From Xylophilus sp. GOD-11R (GTDB taxonomy: Bacteria; Pseudomonadota; Gammaproteobacteria; Burkholderiales; Burkholderiaceae_C), in NCBI RefSeq assembly GCF_033546935.1, contig NZ_CP137854.1:5022001-5086000 (forward strand): a DNA stretch of 64,000 bases, in the 5' to 3' direction. A program made the position numbers and the translations under genes. The notes below the pieces were generated by a model, which was not told where the DNA came from, did no database searches, and was given only the letters and a program-made list of their open reading frames with translations. Positions 1-7,853 of this stretch are shown here, one piece after another; positions within the stretch are counted from its first letter, which is position 1; each line of letters starts with the position of its first letter.

Positions 1-2
1 CC

Positions 3-314
3 GACCTGGTCAACACCATCAAGCAGGTCCACGCCAATCTCAACAAGGAATTGAAGATCATCGGCCTGCTGCGCGTGATGTTCGACCCGCGCATCACGCT
101 GCAACAGCAGGTCAGCGAACAGCTCAAGGACCACTTCGGCGACAAGGTCTTCGACACGGTGATTCCACGCAATGTGCGCCTGGCCGAAGCACCGAGTTAC
201 GGCTTGCCCGGTGTGGTGTTCGACCCGGCGTCAAAGGGTGCGCAAGCCTTTGTTTCTTTTGCCACAGAAATGGTGCGGCGCGCGCAAACGCCCGAAGCCG
301 CCGTCACGACATGA
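3..314 (+). CDS. parA: ParA chromosome-partitioning ATPase, C-terminal part
   Basis: This is the C-terminal end of a Soj/ParA-type ATPase; its start and Walker motifs lie before the window. The visible 103 residues carry family features such as the RVMFDPR stretch and the IPRNVRLAEAPSYG motif. ParA works with ParB to move newly replicated origins to the cell poles. The stop codon overlaps the ATG of the next gene (ATGA at 311-314), so parA, the small hydrolase and parB are probably co-transcribed. The assignment is firm given parB 0.6 kb downstream. Confidence 0.93.
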   Translation, partial: DLVNTIKQVHANLNKELKIIGLLRVMFDPRITLQQQVSEQLKDHFGDKVFDTVIPRNVRLAEAPSYGLPGVVFDPASKGAQAFVSFATEMVRRAQTPEAAVTT

Positions 315-889
315 CGGTCGCACGCGTCCTTACCGTACCGGGTTGGCACGGCAGCGGCGCCGAGCATTGGCAGAGCCGATGGGAAACGCTTTACGGCTAT
401 CGACGGGTGGAACAGCACGATTGGGCCCACCCCCTGCGCGGCGACTGGAACGCACGCCTGGAGGACGAGATCCTGGCAGGGCAGGGCGCCCCGGTCGTGC
501 TGGTGGCGCACAGCCTTGGCTGCGCCCTGGTCGCCGCCTGGGCCGCCCATTCGCGAAACACCCGCATCGTGCGCGCCGCGTTGCTGGTGGCTCCGCCCGA
601 TGTGGAAAGCGACAGCCTGCGCGCCCGGCTGCACGGCTGGGCCCCGATGAGCGACCAGCGTCTGCCATTCATCTCGACCGTCATCGCCAGCAACGACGAC
701 CCTTATTGCCGCCTCGACCGCGCGCGCCATTTCGCCTCGCGATGGGCCAGCGCGTTCGTCGATGCCGGCCCCGCAGGCCACCTCAACGCCGAGTCCGGCC
801 TGGGCGACTGGCCACTCGGCCATGCCTACCTGCGCGAAGCGGCGGGCACCGCCGCCGTCACCCTGGCGCCGACCCCGGCGCCCACCTGA
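311..889 (+). CDS. RBBP9/YdeN-type serine hydrolase
   Basis: The 192-residue protein is a small alpha/beta hydrolase of the RBBP9/YdeN family. It shows the N-terminal VPGWHGSG oxyanion segment, the nucleophile elbow AHSLG near residue 69, an Asp in SNDDPY and the C-terminal His in GHLNAESGLGDW, so the Ser-Asp-His triad is intact. Substrates of the family are mostly unknown. It is translationally coupled to parA and lies 16 bases before parB. I infer co-expression with the partition genes but see nothing that links it to chromosome segregation. Confidence 0.85.
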   Translation: MTVARVLTVPGWHGSGAEHWQSRWETLYGYRRVEQHDWAHPLRGDWNARLEDEILAGQGAPVVLVAHSLGCALVAAWAAHSRNTRIVRAALLVAPPDVESDSLRARLHGWAPMSDQRLPFISTVIASNDDPYCRLDRARHFASRWASAFVDAGPAGHLNAESGLGDWPLGHAYLREAAGTAAVTLAPTPAPT

Positions 890-905
890 ACGAACACCCA
901 AGACC

Positions 906-1841
906 ATGGTCACCAAAAAATCAAAAGGCCTCGGCCGCGGCCTCGAAATGCTGCTCGGCCCCAAGGCCCTCGACACCCCCGAAAACGGCGCCACGGCCGA
1001 TCCAGGCCTTCCGACCGTGCTCGCGCTGGACACCATGGTCGCGGGCGTCTACCAGCCCCGCACCCGCATGGACGAAGGCGCCCTGTACGAGCTCGCCGAG
1101 AGCATCAAGGCCCAGGGCATCATGCAGCCGATCCTGGTACGGCGCCTCAACGGTGGGCCCCATGCCGGCCGCTACGAAATCATCGCCGGCGAGCGGCGTT
1201 TCCGGGCCGCGCGGCTGGCAGGGCTGGAGTCGGTGCCGGTACTGGTGCGTGACGTGCCGGACGAGGCAGCGGCCGCCATGGCGCTCATCGAGAACATCCA
1301 GCGCGAAGATCTCAACCCGCTGGAAGAAGCGCAAGGCCTGCAGCGCCTGGTCAGGGAATTCGGCCTGACGCACGAGCAGGCCGCCCAGTCGGTCGGCCGT
1401 TCGCGCAGCGCGGCGAGCAACCTGCTGCGCCTGCTGGCACTGGCCGACCCGGTGCAGACCATGCTCATGGCAGGCGACCTCGACATGGGTCACGCCCGCG
1501 CGCTGCTGCCACTGGACAAGGCTGCGCAGATCACCGCCGCCCACCAGATCGCCGCGCGCAAGCTGTCGGTGCGGGAAGCCGAGTCGCTGGCGCGCAAGAT
1601 CGGCGCCGAATTCAACCTGTCCGCCCAGAAGACGCCGGCACCGCAGCCGGCGAAGTCGCGCGACCTGGAACGGGTCGAGGAAGAACTGTCGGACCTCTTC
1701 ACCGCCCAGGTCGAGGTGCGCATCAAGAAGCGCAGCAAGCGTGGCGGCAGCGTTCAGGAGAGCGGTGAACTGGCAATCCAGTTCAGCTCGCTCGACGAGC
1801 TCAACGGGCTGATCGAGCGCCTGCGCGCACCGACCGCCTGA
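906..1841 (+). CDS. parB: ParB chromosome-partitioning DNA-binding protein
   Basis: The 311-residue protein begins with [14 protein letters not shown], the ParA-interacting N-terminal signature. It then has the CTP-binding/nuclease-like ParB domain with [12 protein letters not shown] and [16 protein letters not shown], the helix-turn-helix around [21 protein letters not shown], and a C-terminal dimerisation segment. ParB binds parS sites and slides as a CTP clamp, loading SMC and guiding the origin. ATG 906 is chosen because the protein then starts at the conserved lysine-rich tip; longer reading is only an open frame. I did not see a clear full parS consensus in the window. Confidence 0.97.
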   Translation: MVTKKSKGLGRGLEMLLGPKALDTPENGATADPGLPTVLALDTMVAGVYQPRTRMDEGALYELAESIKAQGIMQPILVRRLNGGPHAGRYEIIAGERRFRAARLAGLESVPVLVRDVPDEAAAAMALIENIQREDLNPLEEAQGLQRLVREFGLTHEQAAQSVGRSRSAASNLLRLLALADPVQTMLMAGDLDMGHARALLPLDKAAQITAAHQIAARKLSVREAESLARKIGAEFNLSAQKTPAPQPAKSRDLERVEEELSDLFTAQVEVRIKKRSKRGGSVQESGELAIQFSSLDELNGLIERLRAPTA

Positions 1842-1871
1842 GAACAGGCTTCCAGCCCGCGCCGCAAGGGC

Positions 1872-2582
1872 TCAAAGCACCTTGAAGACCGACTCGTAGG
1901 GCTTGCTGACCTGCAGGTCGCTTCCCGGGCAGCGCATGCGCACACGAAGCTTGCCGGCCTCGTCGCGCCAGATGCGCTGGGTCATGCGCAGGTTGAGCAG
2001 GGTTCCGCGGTGAATACGCCGAAAGTAGCGGGGGTCGAGCCGCCGTTCGAACTCGGCGATGCTGGTGCGCACCAGCCCCTCCTGCATCGCTGAAACCACC
2101 CGGGTGTACTTGTGATCCGACTGCAGGTAGCAGATGTCGTCGGTCTGTATCACGAGCAGGTCGTTGCCGCGTGCCGCCACCACCGCGGCCAGCGGCGGAC
2201 CGCGTTCCGACCGGGGAACATGGCCCAGCGCGCGCAGCCGGGCTTCGACGCGGTCGAACGCCTGCTCCATGCGGATCGGCCGCAACGGTTTCATCACATA
2301 GTCGGCGGCACACAGATCGAAAGCCTCGGCCGCCAACGACGCGTCGACGGTGGTGAAGACCACCGCCAAACCTGACGGAAGTTGGCGTATCCAGCGCGGA
2401 TCGCGCTCGTCCATGTGAATGTCGAGGACGAGGATGTCGGGCTGCAGTTCGGCAACCGCCCGGAACACGCCGGCGGTGGTCGCCACTTGGGCGACCTGTG
2501 TCCATTCCGGCCTCAGGCGTGCGATCAACCGTGTTACGCGCTCGCGTTGTATCCGGTCGTCCTCAGCCACCACGACATGCAT
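1872..2582 (-). CDS. LytTR-family response regulator
   Basis: The 236-residue protein has an N-terminal receiver domain (residues 1-120) with acidic pocket EDD (7-9), phospho-acceptor Asp54 in LVLDIHM and Lys98 in YVMKPL. A C-terminal LytTR DNA-binding domain (about 135-236) includes the YLQSDHKYTRV and FRRIHRGTLLN segments. This is the AlgR/LytR architecture. No cognate kinase gene adjoins it, so the partner is unknown. It converges on parB with a 30-base gap. Confidence 0.9.
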   Translation of the reverse strand: MHVVVAEDDRIQRERVTRLIARLRPEWTQVAQVATTAGVFRAVAELQPDILVLDIHMDERDPRWIRQLPSGLAVVFTTVDASLAAEAFDLCAADYVMKPLRPIRMEQAFDRVEARLRALGHVPRSERGPPLAAVVAARGNDLLVIQTDDICYLQSDHKYTRVVSAMQEGLVRTSIAEFERRLDPRYFRRIHRGTLLNLRMTQRIWRDEAGKLRVRMRCPGSDLQVSKPYESVFKVL

Positions 2583-2874
2583 CTACACCCTTGCTCTTTA
2601 TCAAAACTTACGCATGTTAGGACACACTCTCACCGCGCGGCGGGCTAATCGAAAGCGTAACTAGTAAGCGGACAAGCACTTCGCTATTTCGTCGCGCCAT
2701 AGGGCGGTTCATCGTGCAAAAACAGGGGTTCGTCGCATTTCGGCTCGGGGGACTTCAACATTTGTGATGCTTCGTTTCAATGCAAACCGGCTTCCATCAC
2801 ATGTCAGCCGGTCGGCAGCAGAAGTAACGGCTGTAGCCGTACATCACTCAACCACCCGGAACCGGCCGATCACC
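2583..2874. other. intergenic region with a 14-bp palindrome
   Basis: This gap separates the divergent LytTR regulator and the toxin-antitoxin-like pair, so promoters for both should lie here. The visible structure is the palindrome ACGGCT-GT-AGCCGT at 2827-2840, 35 bases before the chosen antitoxin start. Autoregulated toxin-antitoxin loci often carry such an operator, but assigning it here is inference. The open frame continues upstream to a GTG at 2764, so part of this region could be coding. Confidence 0.3.
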
Positions 2875-3111
2875 ATGACTACGACAGCACTGCCTCCCCG
2901 CCGCCGTCCCACCGTCCCGATTCAGGAAACCCCGATGGTGCTTTTCCAGCGAACCTGTCTCGTGATGGGCTCCTATCGCAAAGCCGAACACTGGTTCGAA
3001 TCGACCCATCCCCTGCTGACCGTTAGCCCCAAGAACGCGCAAGGAAGCCCTGGCAAAGCCCAGCAACTCGGAGCGTTGGTCGAGGCGCTTTCGAAGGGGT
3101 GGCCGCTGTGA
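2875..3111 (+). CDS. MbcA/ParS/Xre-type antitoxin toxin-binding domain, lacking HTH
   Basis: The 78-residue product resembles only the C-terminal toxin-binding domain of MbcA/Xre (DUF2384) antitoxins: a helix with MGSYRKAEHWFESTHPLL, a linker, and a second helix ending in a Gly-Trp-Pro-Leu tail. The usual N-terminal DNA-binding helix-turn-helix is absent, even if the longer start at GTG 2764 is used (115 residues). Its stop overlaps the GTG of the next gene, and that gene is a RES-like toxin, the normal partner. The family call comes from motif resemblance plus context; the exact start is uncertain. Confidence 0.55.
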   Translation: MTTTALPPRRRPTVPIQETPMVLFQRTCLVMGSYRKAEHWFESTHPLLTVSPKNAQGSPGKAQQLGALVEALSKGWPL

Positions 3112-3530
3112 AACACGCCTTTCGCACCGTGCACCCCACGCAGTCGTGGGAACGCGCCGCGTCCGAACCCGCAATCTACGACGGCCCCTTCCATCGCGCT
3201 GGCGAACGGGTGGTCTATGCGTGGAGCGAGAGCGAACTCGCCGCCTTGTCGGCCGCCTTCATGTGCGCCGGCATCAACCCCGACGAAATGCTCTGGGAAA
3301 AACTGATGCTTCCCGCCGAAAGCCGCATCGTCGATCTGTCAGCCAGCGAGAGCGTCTCGCCGGACCTGCTGGCGCAACTACACAAGGGCGATATCCTCGG
3401 CGCGTGGGTTCCGACCTCGCTCGCGCCCGAGGGCATGGCCCTGGTGGTGAATCCGGCGCATCCGCGCTTCGGCGAGATCAAGGTGGCGGACAAGCGTTTC
3501 ATCACGCCGCCCACCCGCCGGAGCGCTTAG
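3108..3530 (+). CDS. RES-domain toxin-like protein, catalytic residues diverged
   Basis: The 140-residue protein aligns by eye with small RES toxins (NAD+-degrading or ADP-ribosylating): FRTVHPT at the N terminus, GPFHRAGERVVYAW in the middle and the typical end NPAHPRFGEIKV. Two expected catalytic positions differ: the usual GRW (Arg) reads GPF, and the usual LLEVL glutamate region reads LAALSAAF without Glu. It may be inactive or changed in function. The start GTG 3108 overlaps the antitoxin stop (GTGA) and follows an AAGGGG ribosome-binding sequence at 3094-3099; an in-frame GTG at 3099 is the alternative. Confidence 0.6.
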   Translation: MKHAFRTVHPTQSWERAASEPAIYDGPFHRAGERVVYAWSESELAALSAAFMCAGINPDEMLWEKLMLPAESRIVDLSASESVSPDLLAQLHKGDILGAWVPTSLAPEGMALVVNPAHPRFGEIKVADKRFITPPTRRSA

Positions 3531-3553
3531 TCGCCTCGTCGCCTACCCGCGCC

Positions 3554-4498
3554 ATGCCCCCCATCCATCCGGAAATCCCTGAATCTCCGGTAACCGCCCC
3601 GATCAAGCCCACTCCGTCCGATCCCACGACGGTGAGCGACGCCGAGGTGGCCTCCGCCCTGCGCGCGCGGCACCTGTGCCTGCTGTATCAACCCCAATAC
3701 CAGTTGCTCGGCGGGCGGCTGCGCGGATTCGAAGCGCTGGCGCGCTTGAGCGTCGGCCAAGACCACGACCAGGAATACGGCTGGATCGCACCCGAACACT
3801 TCATTCCCGTCGCCTGCGCCGCCGGGCTGATGGGCGCGCTGACGCTGCACCTGATCGAAGAGGCCTGCCGGGCGCTTCGAGCCTGGCGTGGCCGCAATCC
3901 GCATGCCGTCTTCATCGCGGTCAACATCGAGTCGGAGGACCTCGCCGACATCCTTTTCGCGCCCCGCGTCAGCCGCCTGCTGGCGCAATACCGGATCCGT
4001 CCCGGCGAGCTGGAGCTCGAGCTGGTGGAGCGCCGCTCGATCCAGCTCAGCGATACCTGTCGCGCCAACATCCGGCAATTGCGCGGGCAGGGCATCCGCT
4101 TTGCCCTCGACGATTTCGGCACCGGATATTCCGCGCTCTCGCTGCTCGCGGAACTGCCGTTCGACGTGGTGAAGATCGACAAGGCGTTCCTGGCGCGCGT
4201 GCCGCGCGATCCCGAGGCCTGCACCCTCATGACCGGAGTCGTGCAGCTGTGCATCGCCTTGCACAAGGAGGTCGTCGTCGAGGGCGTGGAATCGCATGCG
4301 CAACTCAGCTGGCTCGAAAGCCTGCCGCCGCACCGGGTACGCGTGCAGGGCAACGCCCTGTCGTTCCCGCTCCACGAGCCGCAGGCTCGGGCGCACCTGC
4401 CGCTGACGGGCGTGCCGTCGTCGCCGATGTCCATGGTGACGAACGCTTCGCCGACGTCGGTGCTCGACGACGCGGGTCTCGACCCTGCTGCGGTATAA
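3554..4498 (+). CDS. EAL-domain cyclic-di-GMP phosphodiesterase
   Basis: The 314-residue protein is a stand-alone EAL domain that would hydrolyse cyclic di-GMP to pGpG. The catalytic set looks complete: Glu60 in FEALARL, Asn124 in AVNIE, Glu159 in LELVER, Asp186-Asp187 in DDFGTGYS, Lys207 in VVKIDK, and Glu in VVVEGVES. The end, QGNALSFPL, departs from the common QGYLFSKP. There is no sensor domain, only a 35-residue Pro-rich N-terminus. It lies 24 bases after the RES-like gene and starts a plus-strand signalling run. Confidence 0.9.
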   Translation: MPPIHPEIPESPVTAPIKPTPSDPTTVSDAEVASALRARHLCLLYQPQYQLLGGRLRGFEALARLSVGQDHDQEYGWIAPEHFIPVACAAGLMGALTLHLIEEACRALRAWRGRNPHAVFIAVNIESEDLADILFAPRVSRLLAQYRIRPGELELELVERRSIQLSDTCRANIRQLRGQGIRFALDDFGTGYSALSLLAELPFDVVKIDKAFLARVPRDPEACTLMTGVVQLCIALHKEVVVEGVESHAQLSWLESLPPHRVRVQGNALSFPLHEPQARAHLPLTGVPSSPMSMVTNASPTSVLDDAGLDPAAV

Positions 4499-4586
4499 CG
4501 CCCGAGACCGGCCGCGCCATCCACCGCATCGCCACCCGCGCCCCACACGACGCAGGCGAACCCTCCACTACCCCTCGCGCGCCTAC

Positions 4587-5171
4587 ATGACCCCCCTTTC
4601 CGACAGCCACGCCATCGGCCTGCGCTGTGCCATGGCACTCGCCGTCGCGCCCGAAACGCAGGTCCGCCACGGGGTGAACACCCATGCGGTGATGAACCTG
4701 CTCAACCGCTGCAACGGCACCGAGGACGCACCCACGCGCGAGGAACTCATTGCCCGCCTCGCCGACTACCTGGCGGCAATTCACCGGGTCGGCGGCGGTC
4801 CTCTGGTCGCGCTGTCGAGCCTGGGCCAGCTGGTGCGCAGCTATGCGGCCATGCGCTACTTCATGGCCGATGCGATCGAACCACGCATCGACTGCGCCGA
4901 GGAGCGGTTCCGCCTGCGCACCGAGCAGGCCGCCGCCATGGCCGCGTTCCTGCAGCACTCGATCGACTCGCTCATCTCCGGCTTCGTGCCCCGCATCCAC
5001 TTCTCCGTGCACACACGTGCGTGGTGGCGCGTGGAATTGAGCCTGACCATCAGCCACCTGCCCGATCGTGAATGCATCCCGCCATCGGGTTGGAGCCGCC
5101 TGTCCGACGGCAGTGGCTTCCGGCGCTCGGCACTGTTCTCTGCCCGCACCGTGTCCCTGACCCCGCAGTGA
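4587..5171 (+). CDS. uncharacterised protein
   Basis: The 194-residue protein is predicted soluble and has no family I recognise. It is rich in Ala and Arg, has a central helical part (about residues 50-135), and a more beta-like C-terminal third with paired Trp (TRAWWRVELSLTIS). No signal peptide or membrane span is visible. It sits between the EAL phosphodiesterase and the hybrid kinase on the same strand, so a signalling role is possible but unproven. Confidence 0.6.
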   Translation: MTPLSDSHAIGLRCAMALAVAPETQVRHGVNTHAVMNLLNRCNGTEDAPTREELIARLADYLAAIHRVGGGPLVALSSLGQLVRSYAAMRYFMADAIEPRIDCAEERFRLRTEQAAAMAAFLQHSIDSLISGFVPRIHFSVHTRAWWRVELSLTISHLPDRECIPPSGWSRLSDGSGFRRSALFSARTVSLTPQ

Positions 5172-5235
5172 GTCTTCATCCGCCCGCGCTCCCTGACCCC
5201 GGCGAGGCGATGACCCCGATGCCCCGAATTTGCCA

Positions 5236-7041
5236 ATGACTTCCTCTCCATTCCCGAAAACCGATGAAGGCGGATTCGACCAGCGGTGGCGCGCCGAGGC
5301 GATCAACGACCTGCGCATCTCGCAATCGGTCGCGCTGGTCCGGCACCTGCCGACCGTCCTGGTCGGTAACGGCCTGGGCATGCTGTTCGCCGTCTTCCTG
5401 CTGCGCCGGCACTATCCCGCCCGCGAACTCGTGCCCTTGATGCTCGCGATGGCCTACCTGCTGGCACCGATCGCCCTGACCTGGTGGAAGCTGCGGCACC
5501 GGCCGCGCCCGATCTCCGTATCGGTCAACCACCTGCGGCGCCAAGTGGGCTATTCGGCCGTCCTCGGCTGCTTCTGGGCCGCCTGCATGGCGCAGTACGC
5601 ACCGGCGCACGACTTCACCGCCACCAGCCTGCTGGCGCTCGGCCTGGCCTTCCTGGCGCTGGGCTCCGCCGCCACCTTCTACGTGCTGCCCATGGCCGCG
5701 CTCTCGTATGCGGTGCCCATCCTCTGCGCCGCGCTCTACGTCGGCTGGCAGGCCCGGTCCGACATGGCGCTGCTGCTCATCGCCATGCTCGGGCTGATGG
5801 CGGTGGCCACCCTGGGCATCGTCTGGGGCAACTGGACCAACTTCCGCGAAGTGCTGCGACTCATCCAGGAAAAATCGCAGCTGCTGCACGAGGCCGAAGT
5901 CGTGCGGCGCGCCGAGGAGGAGTTCGTCGAGAACCTCAACCACGAGATCCGCAACGCCCTGACCTCGGTCATCGGCTACTTCGACGTCGCAGCCAACCCC
6001 GACCTGTCGCCGCAGGAGCACCTCGACATGATCGAGCACGCCCGCGAGACCGGCGGGCTGCTGCAGGTGCTGCTGAGCGACCTGCTCGACGTCGGGCGGC
6101 TCAACGCCGGGCGCACCCGCCTGGCGCTCGCCCCGCTGTCGTTTCGCCAGCTCGTGCGCACCACCGTCATCTCGGCGTCGGCCGCCATCAACGGGCGCGA
6201 CCTCAGCGTGCGCACCAACATCGACGCGTCGGTGCCCGAGGTCCTCATCGGCGACGCGGCCCGGCTGCAGCAGATCCTGCTCAACCTGGTCGGCAACGCG
6301 CTCAAGGTGATGGAAACCGGCACGGTGATCATCCAGGCGCGCTATCGCGGCAACTTCAATCCGCTGCTCGAGATCGTCATCAGCGACGACGGCCCGGGCA
6401 TCCCCGTTGAACGCCAGCGTTCGCTGTTCCACCGCTTCTCGCGCCTGTCCGAGGTACCGGGCAACACCGGTCCCACCGTCGGCGGCTGGGGCCTGGGCTT
6501 GAGCATCTGCGCCGCGCTGGTCGAACTGATGCACGGCGACATCCGTGTCAGCAGCGAGATCGGACGCGGTGCGGCCTTCACCATCCGCCTGCCGCTGCTC
6601 GAGGAGCGGCGCAAGCTGCCGCGCGAAGAGGCCGCCCCGCAGGTCACCGTGTCGCGCGAAGCGGTCGCCTACAGCGCGCTCGAAGCGCTGGTCGTCGACG
6701 ACACCGCGGCCAACCGGCTCATCCTGCGCAAGATGCTGCAGGCCCTCGGCTGCCGGGTGGCGGTCGCCAGCGACGGCGCAGAGGCCGTTCTGGCCTGCAC
6801 CAACAAGCGCTTCAACCTGGTCTTCATGGACCTCGAACTCGGCGAGATGGACGGCATCACCGCCACCCGCCATATCCGCGCGCTGCCCGGGCCCGAAGGC
6901 CGCATGCCGATCGTCGCGATCACCGGCTTCGCGTCGATGGAGCGGGTCGCGGCCATCCAGGAGTCCGGCATGAACGACTACGTGCTCAAGCCGGTGCGCC
7001 TGGACACCCTGGCTTCCGTGGTGAAGAAATGGGCGCGATGA
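5236..7041 (+). CDS. hybrid sensor histidine kinase with C-terminal receiver
   Basis: The 601-residue protein has an N-terminal membrane region of about six hydrophobic segments (residues 35-205). The histidine kinase core follows: H-box with His236 (NLNHEIRNALT), N-box NLVGNALKV, G-boxes DDGPGIP and GWGLGLS. A C-terminal receiver domain (about 475-600) has acidic residues VVDD, acceptor Asp532 in VFMDLELG and Lys585 in YVLKPV. The membrane module probably senses the signal. ATG 5236 is chosen over the TTG two codons earlier. No output regulator adjoins it. Confidence 0.93.
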   Translation: MTSSPFPKTDEGGFDQRWRAEAINDLRISQSVALVRHLPTVLVGNGLGMLFAVFLLRRHYPARELVPLMLAMAYLLAPIALTWWKLRHRPRPISVSVNHLRRQVGYSAVLGCFWAACMAQYAPAHDFTATSLLALGLAFLALGSAATFYVLPMAALSYAVPILCAALYVGWQARSDMALLLIAMLGLMAVATLGIVWGNWTNFREVLRLIQEKSQLLHEAEVVRRAEEEFVENLNHEIRNALTSVIGYFDVAANPDLSPQEHLDMIEHARETGGLLQVLLSDLLDVGRLNAGRTRLALAPLSFRQLVRTTVISASAAINGRDLSVRTNIDASVPEVLIGDAARLQQILLNLVGNALKVMETGTVIIQARYRGNFNPLLEIVISDDGPGIPVERQRSLFHRFSRLSEVPGNTGPTVGGWGLGLSICAALVELMHGDIRVSSEIGRGAAFTIRLPLLEERRKLPREEAAPQVTVSREAVAYSALEALVVDDTAANRLILRKMLQALGCRVAVASDGAEAVLACTNKRFNLVFMDLELGEMDGITATRHIRALPGPEGRMPIVAITGFASMERVAAIQESGMNDYVLKPVRLDTLASVVKKWAR

Positions 7042-7048
7042 TCGGCGC

Positions 7049-7816
7049 ATGCCGATCCGACCGCCCGCCACCGTTTCCCTGCTGCGCCTGCCCTGGCCGC
7101 TGCCCGCGCTGTTGACCTGGGCCGCCTGCTGGGTCTGCTGGCTCGGCCTGCGGGCCGTGGGCGTGTCACCGCTGATCGCGCTGTTCACCACCACCGCGCT
7201 CGGCGTGATCTGCGCCGTGCCGCAGCAAAGGCGCTGGCGCCGGCTGATGGTGGCCGCCGGTTATCCACTGTCCTTCGCCATGCTGGGCGCCGCGCAGATC
7301 CCGGCCTGGGCCTGGCTGCTGCCGCTGGCGCTGCTGGCATTGGTCTACCCGATGCGCGCCTGGCACGACGCACCGCTGTTCCCTACGCCGGTCGGTGCGC
7401 TGCGCCGCCTGCCCGAGGTCGTGCCGCTGGCAGCCGGCGCGGTGGTACTCGACGCCGGATGCGGCTTGGGCGACGGACTCATCGCGCTGCACGCCGCCTA
7501 TCCGCAGGCGCGGCTGCGCGGCACCGAATGGAGCTGGCCGCTGCGCCTGGCCTGTGCGTTGCGCTGCCCCTGGGCGCAGGTGCGGCAGGGCGACATCTGG
7601 CACGACGACTGGCGCGAGGTCGATCTGATCTACCTGTTCCAGCGGCCGGAGAGCATGAGCCGCGCGGCCAGCAAGGCGGTGGTCGAACTGCGGCCGGGTG
7701 CGTGGCTGGTGAGCCTGGAATTTCCGCTGCCCGACGAGCACCCGGACCTGCGTCCGCAGCCCTCTCCATCGTCGTCACCGGGCGGCAAGCCGGTCTGGGT
7801 CTACCGGCGCGCCTGA
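7049..7816 (+). CDS. membrane-anchored class I methyltransferase-like protein
   Basis: The 255-residue protein begins with three or four hydrophobic segments (about residues 13-105). A Rossmann-type methyltransferase domain follows with the SAM-binding motif VVLDAGCGLGDG near residue 131, an acidic RGTEWSW strand and a QGDIWHDDW loop. The substrate is unknown. It starts eight bases after the hybrid kinase stop and is probably co-transcribed with it. Confidence 0.75.
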   Translation: MPIRPPATVSLLRLPWPLPALLTWAACWVCWLGLRAVGVSPLIALFTTTALGVICAVPQQRRWRRLMVAAGYPLSFAMLGAAQIPAWAWLLPLALLALVYPMRAWHDAPLFPTPVGALRRLPEVVPLAAGAVVLDAGCGLGDGLIALHAAYPQARLRGTEWSWPLRLACALRCPWAQVRQGDIWHDDWREVDLIYLFQRPESMSRAASKAVVELRPGAWLVSLEFPLPDEHPDLRPQPSPSSSPGGKPVWVYRRA

Positions 7817-7853
7817 ACGCCCCGGCGCGGGCGGCAGCGCGCGCAGGCAAGGG

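Noticed and set aside
5176..7194. Long minus-strand open frame across the hybrid kinase
   Set aside because: Shadow frame; composition is His/Asp/Gln-rich and the plus-strand kinase is complete with its motifs.
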